DNA of 64,000 nucleotides from Bacteroidota bacterium. GTDB taxonomy: Bacteria; Bacteroidota; Bacteroidia; Bacteroidales; JAAAOM01. The notes under the pieces were generated by a model that worked only from the letters and a program-made list of their open reading frames with translations, was not told the origin of the DNA and ran no database searches. Positions within the stretch are counted from its first letter, which is position 1. Every line of letters starts with the position of its first letter. Shown here piece by piece: positions 7,494 through 15,296 of this stretch. The stretch is from contig JAAAOM010000037.1 of the NCBI GenBank assembly GCA_009908855.1, positions 1 through 64,000 of the forward strand. The letters run 5' to 3'. The position numbers and the translations under genes are program-made.

Positions 7494-8177
7494 ATGCCAA
7501 ATAAATACGCTAATATCCAAAAACTTATAGCCTTGTGGGAGGATTATGAAAAGCAGGGAAATGCCCAAAACTTCCGTGATTTTGGCCAATGGTTAATTCA
7601 TCACGATACACCTGCTAAAACAACAAAAAATTCCGTTGAACACCATCAAAAAGCAAATAGAGATTTTTTATCGAACCCGGAAATCAAACAGGATGCATTG
7701 ATCCAGATATCACGACTGGCCCGTTTCGTGGAGTTTTACACCAAAAAATTCTTTGAAGGTTTAACATTGAATAACCTTACCGAATTCAACTTTCTGAATT
7801 CATTAAACAAAAACAATTCGTTGAATAAAACCGATATCATCAGCATGCATTTCGTAGAATATACCACCGGTATCGACATTCTTAAAAGGTTAACCCAACT
7901 GGAACTAATAGAAGTCACAGAAGATACACGTGATCGTCGCAGTAAAAAACTAAAGATCACTCCTGCAGGTAAACGCGCGCTGCTCGAAACCAAGATCAGA
8001 CTGAATAAAATTTATGACCTGATATTTCATCAAACCAATCCCGCACAATGGAATTCGTTTATCACTGTTTTGAATCAAACAAACAATGCCCAACAAAATA
8101 TATATAAAAAGTTCAGTGACCAATCATATCTTGATTTAATGGAGTTTCAGGAATTCGACCCGGGCATTCAGGAATAA
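7494..8177 (+). CDS. MarR-family-like winged-helix transcriptional regulator
   Basis: A 227-aa protein, longer than the usual 140-160 aa of MarR. After a polar N-terminal extension of about 60 residues comes the winged-helix part: 'TDIISMHFVEYTTGIDILKR' resembles the recognition-helix region, 'LIEVTEDTRDRRSKKLKIT' is the typical wing with its charged DxRDRR motif, and 'PAGKRALLE' follows. No metal-binding or enzymatic motif is seen. It is 47 bp upstream of the large GAF/receiver/ATP-grasp gene on the same strand, which suggests co-transcription. Autoregulation through the divergent upstream region is likely for the family but not shown. Confidence 0.75.
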   Translation: MPNKYANIQKLIALWEDYEKQGNAQNFRDFGQWLIHHDTPAKTTKNSVEHHQKANRDFLSNPEIKQDALIQISRLARFVEFYTKKFFEGLTLNNLTEFNFLNSLNKNNSLNKTDIISMHFVEYTTGIDILKRLTQLELIEVTEDTRDRRSKKLKITPAGKRALLETKIRLNKIYDLIFHQTNPAQWNSFITVLNQTNNAQQNIYKKFSDQSYLDLMEFQEFDPGIQE

Positions 8178-8224
8178 TCAACCCGTTTAGTGATTCATTT
8201 TTTAATGATCGTAAGTAAAGCAAT

Positions 8225-11200
8225 ATGGCAAAAAACAACATAACTGATCAAAACTATCACGAGCAGGCAGAGCGCCAAAAGCTGGTTACCCTGAATAAAA
8301 TAATAGGCCTCATAAGTGCCGGGGAATCATTGAAAGAAACCTTGCAAAAGATATGTCAGCTCATTCCCGGAGCTTATACGTATCCGAAATATGTAAAGGT
8401 GCGTCTCACCTTTCAAAACCTGCAATTCGTATCTGATGATTTCCAGGAAAGCGGATGGGTTGAAAAAGAACCTATTACCGCGACAGACGACAAAAGCAAC
8501 ATGCTTGAAATATATTTTACCCGTGAATACCTTGAATTGGCCAACCATGAATTTCTGAATAAAAGTCCTGAATTCATTCAGCACGCGGCTCAAATTATCT
8601 CGGGCTTCATATCCAAGAACCATCTTGAAAAACTATCCCGTGAAAACAAAGAACGGATAAAAGAACTTACTGGTATAAGCCGCACGGCAGAAATCCTGAA
8701 ACAAGGCAGAAAACTGGAAGAATCCTTACAGGAAATCTGCCATTTTTTGCCCGAGGCATGGCAATATCCGCAATATGCAGCTGCCAAAATTGTTTTAGAC
8801 GATAAAACCTTCAAAAGCAGGCGTTTTAAAGAAACACCATGGGTGCAAAAACAATCGTTTGAGACATTCAACAACAAAAAAGGCTGCATTGAGATCTATT
8901 ATTTAAAGGAATTGCCGGAAGAAGATGAAGGGCCTTTCTTAAAAGAGGAACGCAAATTGCTGGACAACTTAACAGCCCTGATATCAGGTACCGTTTCAAC
9001 CAAGGGCCTGCAACAATTGTTACACGATAATTCCGAACGCTTAAAAGAACTCAGGGGAATTAATCAAACCTCGGCGGTGTTGAAAAAGGGCAAATCCATG
9101 GATGAATCACTCCGTGATATTTGTTACATCATACCCGAAGCCTGGCAATATCCCGAACACACTGTCGCCCGAATAAGTTATGAAAAAAAGGTGTTTACCA
9201 GCCCTCATTTTAAAGAAACCAAATGGTGTCAAAAACAAGATTTTAGAACGCCAGGCAATAAAAAAGGAACCATCGAGGTTTTCTACCTGAAAAAATTCCC
9301 CGAAGCGTATGAGGGGCCATTTTTAAAGGAAGAGCGCAACCTGCTCATCAACCTGGCCAACCTCATTGCCGGAACAGCTACCAAAAACATTTTCAACAAC
9401 CTCTTGAACAGCAACCGGGAACGACTGAAAGAGTTAAAGGCCATCAACCAAACATCGTCCATTATTGCCGAAGGAAGACCCGTTGATGAAACGCTGCAAA
9501 AAATTGTTAATATACTACCCGGCTCCTGGCAATACCCAAAAAAAACGGTTGCCCGCATCTATTTTGAGGAAAAGTATTATACCAGCCCTGATTTCCGGGA
9601 AACCAAATGGAGCCAGAAAGAAAACTTTGTCACCATTGATTCAAAAAAAGGAACCGTTGAAATTTACTATCTCAAGGCATTTCCGAAAGCCTACGAAGGT
9701 CCTTTTTTGAAAGAAGAAAGGCATTTGCTCATTAACATAGCCAAGCTAATAAGCGGCTATTTGAACCATTATAAAGGACGGGATATCATCCAGTTCAAAA
9801 ACCTGCTCAACAGGAATGAAAAGTATGAATCAAAGGAATTTCGTAAGTCTTTTATTCAAAACAAGCGCCCGCTGCAGCTTTTCTTTAATCAACAGGTTAT
9901 TGACAAATATATTTACCTGGATATGATGAAATACAAAGTAAAAGAAATACTGTTCGTAGCTACTTTGTATGATGCCTATATCCTTGAAAACGAAAATAAC
10001 TTCTTCGAACAATTCATGGGAGAAATATACCAGTATAGTCTGTTCTCCCTCCCACGCATAACCGGTGTTACCTCCGAAGAAGAAGCCATGGAAATACTGG
10101 ATACCAAACCTTTCGACCTGGTTATATTAATGGTAAGCATTGATACCACGGCCCCGCTTCAAATAAGTAAAAAAATCAAAGAAAAAGAACCCAACCTTCC
10201 CATATACCTTTTGCTGAATAACCAGTCGCATGTAAAGAATTTTGAAGAACTGGTACCCGCTACTTTTTCCATTGATAAATTATTTGTCTGGCAAGGGCAT
10301 TCGCAAATATTTTTCTCTATCGTGAAATCCATCGAGGACGCGGCCAATGTTGAAAACGACACGCAGATAGGCCTGGTAAGGATCATTTTGCTTATTGAAG
10401 ACTCGGCCGAGTATTATTCGAGATACTTACAGATATTGTATTCCATTGTTTTCGAACAAATACAAAAACTATTGCCGGAGGTGGAAAAAAACGAACTGGA
10501 TAAAATATGCAAAATGAGATCCCGCCCTAAAATTCTGCATGCCAGGAATTATGAAGAGGCCATTCATATTTACAACAAGTATAAAGATTTTATGCTTTGT
10601 GTAATTTCCGATATCGAATTTGAACGGGAGGGGAAATTTGATCGATCCGCAGGCCTGCGATTTATCAAAAATGCCAAATCGCAAACCAAGCATATTCCTT
10701 TTATTTTGCAATCAAGCGACAATAATTATGCCGCTGTGGCTGGAGAAGCAGGTGCTCATTTTATCAATAAAAACGCCAACAGCCTTCATAATGATCTGAA
10801 AAATTTTCTGACCAACTATATCTATTTCGGTGATTTCGTTTTCAAAGACACGCGGGGCGAACCCATTGCCTCAGCCAAATCCTTACGTGAATTTGAAACC
10901 TTGCTGCATAAAATTCCCGATGAATCGATTTATACCCACGCCATGGAAAACCAGTTTTCATTATGGCTCATGGCACGCGGAGAAATTGAACTGGCACGAC
11001 ATACCAATCCCGTAAAAGTAAGTGACTTCAATACGGTAGAAGATTTCAGAAACTATTTCATCCAGGCCATTAAAAAGTACAAGGAAGAAAAGAAACGGGG
11101 CAAAGTATTGAGCTTTGATGAAACCTCGATCCTGGATGAAAAGAATATCATTTCCTTTTCAGGCGGATCATTTGGCGGTAAAGGAAGAGGGGTTGCCTTT

Positions 11201-12829
11201 ATCAATGCCCTGATCAACAATCTCGACCTTTCCGATATCTCTTCGGGAATAAACATTCGGATGCCTTTAACGGCAATTATCGGGACTGATGAGTTCAAAG
11301 CTTTCATGAATAAAAACAACCTGTGGGAGCTTATTTTTGAACCCGGGCTTACCTATGAAGAAATAAAGCAACAATTCACTAGGGCTAAACTATCATCCCA
11401 ACTGGTCCATAAACTCGGGGTTTTCCTCGACCAGGTTGATAAACCAGTGGCTGTGCGTTCTTCATCTCTTTCAGAAGATTCGCTTACCCAGCCATTTGCC
11501 GGGGTCTTCGACACCTATATCATTCCCAATAACCAAAAAAGTAAAAAGGCAAGGCTCGAGGAATTGTCCAAAGCCATTAAACTGGTTTATGCCTCGGTAT
11601 ATTCGGTAAGTGCCAAAACCTATTTCAGAGCCATCGGACAAAAAATTGAAGAAGAACGTATGGCAGTGATCCTTCAGGAGCTTGTCGGAAATCAGCACGA
11701 TCAATATTATTATCCGCACATCAGCGGCACAGCCCAATCGTATAACTACTATGCTATGGAACCGATGAAGCCTAAGGATGGGGTTGCCAATATAGCCATA
11801 GGACTGGGAGACTACGTGGTAAGCGGAAACAAATCGTACCGTTTTTCTCCGAAACATCCCGGTATTGATGTGTATACAACCAAGGACCTGCTGCATTCAA
11901 CGCAAGTTGAATTTTACGCCGTTGATCTCTCCAATAAGAGTATTGACCTGTTAAAAAACGGCGAACATGCCTCCATGACACCTCTTGATATTAACACAGC
12001 CATTGCTCATGGAATCATAAAGCACTGTATTTCAACATACAATCCTGATAACGATCGTATTGAAGCGGGAACGGCAAAACCAGGACCAAGGATCGTGAAT
12101 TTTGCCAACATACTCAGGTTCAATTATACTCCCCTGGCCCAAACAATACACGTGATCCTAAATATGGTGCAGGAAGCATTTGGCTCACCCGTTGAAATTG
12201 AATTTGCCGTTGACCTGAACAAAACCGTGAATCAATTGCCTTCCTTTTACCTGCTACAAATAAAACCGTTACTAAACGACAAAATAAATGAGCATGTAAA
12301 CCTGGAAAAAATCAATCCCCGAGATTGTATTCTCTATTCAAAATCAAGTCTTGGAAATGGAATTATTTCGGATGTAAAGGATATTATACACGTGGATATA
12401 AACCGGTTTGATAAACTTAAAACCACTGAAATGGCCAAAGAAATACAGGAACTGAATGAATACATGGTGCAACAGAATAAAAGATATATCCTTATCGGTC
12501 CCGGAAGATGGGGAACAAGGGAAAGATTTTTGGGCATACCGGTAAACTGGTCGCAAATTTCAAATGCCCGGGTTATTGTGGAGATCAGCCTGGCCAATTA
12601 TCCGCTTGATGCCTCCCTGGGGTCACACTTTTTCCATAACATCACGTCCATGGATATCGGGTATTTATCGGTTCTTGACTCTTCATCGGAAGAATTTATT
12701 CAATGGGACATGATCAACCAACAACCCTTAGTACAAGAAACAAAGTATTTTAAGCATGTTCGCTTTGACCAGCCTTTGCACATATACATGAATGGTAAAC
12801 AAAGGACATCAGCCATAGCAATTAAATAA
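8225..12829 (+). CDS. GAF-like x4 / receiver-like x2 / PEP synthase-type ATP-grasp protein
   Basis: A 1534-aa multidomain cytoplasmic protein. Residues about 15-512 hold four tandem copies of a sensor module of about 125 aa, with shared motifs 'RLKELxxINQTS', 'P.AWQYP' and 'EGPFLKEER'. A degenerate receiver-like domain follows (about 571-690; no acceptor Asp in 'LVILMVSID'). Next is a better receiver (about 718-860) with 'LLIEDS', the acceptor in 'VISDIEF' near 795 and a late Lys in 'HFINKNA'. Residues about 976-1345 are a PPDK/PEP-synthase N-terminal ATP-grasp with 'GGSFGGKGRG', 'PVAVRSSSLSED', 'FAGVFDTY' and 'LLQIKPL'. The tail has 'IGPGRWGTRERFLGIPV' near 1424. The phosphohistidine swivel domain and PEP-binding barrel of real PEP synthase are absent, so it is not PpsA. 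Likely a phospho-signalling protein; its target is unknown. Confidence 0.8.
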   Translation: MAKNNITDQNYHEQAERQKLVTLNKIIGLISAGESLKETLQKICQLIPGAYTYPKYVKVRLTFQNLQFVSDDFQESGWVEKEPITATDDKSNMLEIYFTREYLELANHEFLNKSPEFIQHAAQIISGFISKNHLEKLSRENKERIKELTGISRTAEILKQGRKLEESLQEICHFLPEAWQYPQYAAAKIVLDDKTFKSRRFKETPWVQKQSFETFNNKKGCIEIYYLKELPEEDEGPFLKEERKLLDNLTALISGTVSTKGLQQLLHDNSERLKELRGINQTSAVLKKGKSMDESLRDICYIIPEAWQYPEHTVARISYEKKVFTSPHFKETKWCQKQDFRTPGNKKGTIEVFYLKKFPEAYEGPFLKEERNLLINLANLIAGTATKNIFNNLLNSNRERLKELKAINQTSSIIAEGRPVDETLQKIVNILPGSWQYPKKTVARIYFEEKYYTSPDFRETKWSQKENFVTIDSKKGTVEIYYLKAFPKAYEGPFLKEERHLLINIAKLISGYLNHYKGRDIIQFKNLLNRNEKYESKEFRKSFIQNKRPLQLFFNQQVIDKYIYLDMMKYKVKEILFVATLYDAYILENENNFFEQFMGEIYQYSLFSLPRITGVTSEEEAMEILDTKPFDLVILMVSIDTTAPLQISKKIKEKEPNLPIYLLLNNQSHVKNFEELVPATFSIDKLFVWQGHSQIFFSIVKSIEDAANVENDTQIGLVRIILLIEDSAEYYSRYLQILYSIVFEQIQKLLPEVEKNELDKICKMRSRPKILHARNYEEAIHIYNKYKDFMLCVISDIEFEREGKFDRSAGLRFIKNAKSQTKHIPFILQSSDNNYAAVAGEAGAHFINKNANSLHNDLKNFLTNYIYFGDFVFKDTRGEPIASAKSLREFETLLHKIPDESIYTHAMENQFSLWLMARGEIELARHTNPVKVSDFNTVEDFRNYFIQAIKKYKEEKKRGKVLSFDETSILDEKNIISFSGGSFGGKGRGVAFINALINNLDLSDISSGINIRMPLTAIIGTDEFKAFMNKNNLWELIFEPGLTYEEIKQQFTRAKLSSQLVHKLGVFLDQVDKPVAVRSSSLSEDSLTQPFAGVFDTYIIPNNQKSKKARLEELSKAIKLVYASVYSVSAKTYFRAIGQKIEEERMAVILQELVGNQHDQYYYPHISGTAQSYNYYAMEPMKPKDGVANIAIGLGDYVVSGNKSYRFSPKHPGIDVYTTKDLLHSTQVEFYAVDLSNKSIDLLKNGEHASMTPLDINTAIAHGIIKHCISTYNPDNDRIEAGTAKPGPRIVNFANILRFNYTPLAQTIHVILNMVQEAFGSPVEIEFAVDLNKTVNQLPSFYLLQIKPLLNDKINEHVNLEKINPRDCILYSKSSLGNGIISDVKDIIHVDINRFDKLKTTEMAKEIQELNEYMVQQNKRYILIGPGRWGTRERFLGIPVNWSQISNARVIVEISLANYPLDASLGSHFFHNITSMDIGYLSVLDSSSEEFIQWDMINQQPLVQETKYFKHVRFDQPLHIYMNGKQRTSAIAIK

Positions 12830-12843
12830 TCATAACCTTGCAG

Positions 12844-13500
12844 ATGATAATAAACCTGGGAATATACGGTGAGCACAGGCTTGTATGTGAAGGTATCGAG
12901 ACCCTGTTCCGGGATAAAGATAACATACACACCCTCTTTGTCTGTTATGAGCAGGATCTTTTAAACGAAATGCTTAAAACACACAAGGTCAATATTCTTA
13001 TCATGAATATCAATGAATTCACCACCCCGGTATTGAACCAAATTTTTCAAATTGATATTCATTTTCCGAAAATTAAAATGCTTGTACTATCCAAAAATTC
13101 ATCTGAAGAGGTGATATACAAGATCATCCGATCGGGTGCAAAGGGATTTCTTTCGCAGGAATCGGCTAAAGAAGAGTTGTATGAGGCAGTGCATACATTG
13201 CGTCATGGACACGACTATTACAGCAAGTCCATCACCCATCTGCTATTAAACAAGTACATTAAAAAAATAAAATCGAATGACGACAATGAAAAATCCGATA
13301 TCAGCACTTTAAGTCAACGTCAAATAGAAATACTAAAACTATGGGGAGCAAGCCATACCAACCAGGAAATTGCGGACCGTTTATTTATCAGTATCCGTAC
13401 GGTTGAAACGCACAAAAACCACATCATGCAAAAACTAAACCTGCGTACAACCGTTGATATGGTAAAGTTTGCTATAAAAAACAACCTAATTGAAATATGA
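12844..13500 (+). CDS. LuxR/NarL-type response regulator with degenerate receiver
   Basis: About 218 aa from ATG 12844 (an upstream TTG at 12838 is in frame). The C-terminal LuxR-type HTH is clear: 'TLSQRQIEILKLWGASHTNQ', 'EIADRLFISIRTVETHKNHI' and 'MQKLNLRTTVDMVKFA'. The receiver fold is recognisable, but its phosphorylation residues are not standard. The N-terminal acidic pair, usually DD before H, reads 'GEH', and the acceptor Asp position is Asn in 'ILIMNINEF'. The Thr/Ser ('VLSKN') and the 'GAKGFLSQ' Lys region remain. It should therefore act without canonical Asp phosphorylation. It starts 14 bp after the ATP-grasp giant, implying one operon and a shared pathway. Confidence 0.85.
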   Translation: MIINLGIYGEHRLVCEGIETLFRDKDNIHTLFVCYEQDLLNEMLKTHKVNILIMNINEFTTPVLNQIFQIDIHFPKIKMLVLSKNSSEEVIYKIIRSGAKGFLSQESAKEELYEAVHTLRHGHDYYSKSITHLLLNKYIKKIKSNDDNEKSDISTLSQRQIEILKLWGASHTNQEIADRLFISIRTVETHKNHIMQKLNLRTTVDMVKFAIKNNLIEI

Positions 13501-13703
13501 TTATACGTAAAACACCGAAATTGATAAGCAATACACTTAATTCAAACCATCCCGGTAATCAGGGGCAAAAAAGTTATATATATTCGATGCAAAAAATGGA
13601 GGGAAGCTTTTGATTAGAATTACATCCACTGTTGCTAACTGTAACTTTAAACATTTGCTTACCCTTCCATTTATTACATAAACTTAATAAAACCAGTACA
13701 CAT

Positions 13704-15056
13704 ATGTCAGATCTGTTTGAAGCCAAAGTAAACGACTTTATGGCAAAAATCATTGCTAAAAATCCGGGCGAAGCCGAATATCATCAGGCTGTACAGGAAG
13801 TAACAGAGTCGTTAATGCCTTTTATAGAAGAAAATCCAGTGTATAGCCATGCCAAAATACTGGAAAGAATCGCTGAACCCGAGCGTGTGATTATGTTCAG
13901 GGTTCCCTGGCTCGACGATCAGGGGAACATACAAATAAACCGGGGATACCGCGTTGAGATGAACAGCGCCATTGGGCCTTATAAGGGAGGATTACGTTTT
14001 CACCCCACTGTAAACCTGGGTATCTTAAAATTCCTCGCATTTGAACAGGTATTCAAAAACAGTCTGACTACACTGCCCATGGGTGGTGGCAAAGGTGGTT
14101 CGGATTTTGATCCAAAGGGAAAATCAGACAATGAAGTGATGCGTTTTTGCCAAAGCTTCATGACCGAATTATCGCGCCACATAGGTCCTGACACCGATGT
14201 CCCGGCTGGTGATATAGGTGTTGGCGGCCGTGAAATAGGGTATCTGTTTGGGCAGTATAAAAGAATACGAAATGAATTTACGGGTGTATTAACGGGTAAA
14301 GCCATAGAATGGGGAGGTAGTCTGATCAGACCCGAAGCCACCGGCTATGGTGCCGTGTATTTTGCGCAGGAAATGCTCAAAACCCAGGGTGACAATCTGA
14401 AAGGTAAAGTATGTGCCATCTCCGGTTCAGGCAACGTAGCCCAATATGCTACCGAAAAAATACTGCAATTAGGAGGTAAAGTAGTTACCCTTTCCGATTC
14501 AGCCGGATTTATCTACGATGAAGGCGGAATTACCGAAGATAAGCTGAAGTTCGTGATGGAACTGAAAAACATTAAAAGGGGAAGAATAAAAGAATATGCT
14601 GACAAGTATGGTGTTGATTACGTAGCAGGAAAAACACCCTGGTCTGTGAAATGTGATTTGGCTTTCCCTTGCGCCACTCAGAACGAGATTAATGAAGATG
14701 ATGCCAAAACACTGGTAAACAATGGTTGTATTGCTGTTTCAGAAGGCGCCAATATGCCATCGACCCCGGAAGCTGCCGAAGCTTTTGTCAAGGCTCAAAT
14801 CCTTTACGGTCCGGGTAAAGCAGCAAATGCCGGTGGTGTAGCCGTTTCAGGACTGGAAATGACACAAAATTCGATGCGCCTGCCGTGGACCCGCGATGAA
14901 GTGGATGACCGCCTGCAACAGATCATGACCAGCATACACGATACATGCGTAAAATTCGGTAAAGACAATTCAGGATTTATAAACTATATCAATGGCGCTA
15001 ATATCGGCGGATACATTAAAGTAGCCGATTCGATGATTGCCCAGGGAGTGGTTTAA
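13704..15056 (+). CDS. gdhA: NADP-specific glutamate dehydrogenase
   Basis: About 450 aa from ATG 13704, the family length; an in-frame TTG at 13632 would add an unusual leader and is not preferred. The enzyme interconverts 2-oxoglutarate plus ammonium and glutamate using NADPH. Diagnostic segments are 'GPYKGGLRFHP', the catalytic-lysine loop 'PMGGGKGGSDFDPKGKS', 'DTDVPAGDIGVGGREIGY', 'GGSLIRPEATGYG' and the dinucleotide fold 'AISGSGNVAQYA'. It is 200 bp downstream of the LuxR-type regulator with its own leader, so it is probably transcribed separately. Whether the signalling operon controls it cannot be seen from sequence. Confidence 0.95.
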   Translation: MSDLFEAKVNDFMAKIIAKNPGEAEYHQAVQEVTESLMPFIEENPVYSHAKILERIAEPERVIMFRVPWLDDQGNIQINRGYRVEMNSAIGPYKGGLRFHPTVNLGILKFLAFEQVFKNSLTTLPMGGGKGGSDFDPKGKSDNEVMRFCQSFMTELSRHIGPDTDVPAGDIGVGGREIGYLFGQYKRIRNEFTGVLTGKAIEWGGSLIRPEATGYGAVYFAQEMLKTQGDNLKGKVCAISGSGNVAQYATEKILQLGGKVVTLSDSAGFIYDEGGITEDKLKFVMELKNIKRGRIKEYADKYGVDYVAGKTPWSVKCDLAFPCATQNEINEDDAKTLVNNGCIAVSEGANMPSTPEAAEAFVKAQILYGPGKAANAGGVAVSGLEMTQNSMRLPWTRDEVDDRLQQIMTSIHDTCVKFGKDNSGFINYINGANIGGYIKVADSMIAQGVV

Positions 15057-15076
15057 TGTTGTCATCTAAAAAATCT

Positions 15077-15187
15077 CTTACGGTCAATATTGCATATCGG
15101 TGTAATATTTTCCGTAAGTGATATGATGAACATATATGAGGCTGGTAAAAAATACCATGTACAGCCGGATTAAAAACCTTTACATGG
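15077..15187 (+). terminator. Two inverted repeats downstream of gdhA
   Basis: CTTACGG (15077-15083) pairs with CCGTAAG (15112-15118), enclosing an inner AATATT...AATATT pair. Farther on, CCATGTA (15155-15161) pairs with TACATGG (15181-15187). Neither is followed by a strong T run, so Rho-independent termination is uncertain; they may stabilise the gdhA 3' end. The rest of 15057-15296 shows no gene. Confidence 0.4.
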
Positions 15188-15296
15188 TCATTTCTTTTGT
15201 TGGTTAAATGCTGCAAAAGCTAGAATATAAATATCTCTTTCATCAGTATCAGGAAAAGACTTTACCAGGCATTACAGTTTTATAAGCGATCAGTAC

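Noticed and set aside
11471-11896. 141-aa minus-strand frame inside the ATP-grasp giant
   Set aside because: Antisense to the well-conserved ATP-grasp region and without motif.
8225-12829. Annotation as phosphoenolpyruvate synthase
   Set aside because: Only the ATP-grasp part is present; the phosphohistidine swivel and PEP-binding domains are missing and sensor/receiver domains are attached.
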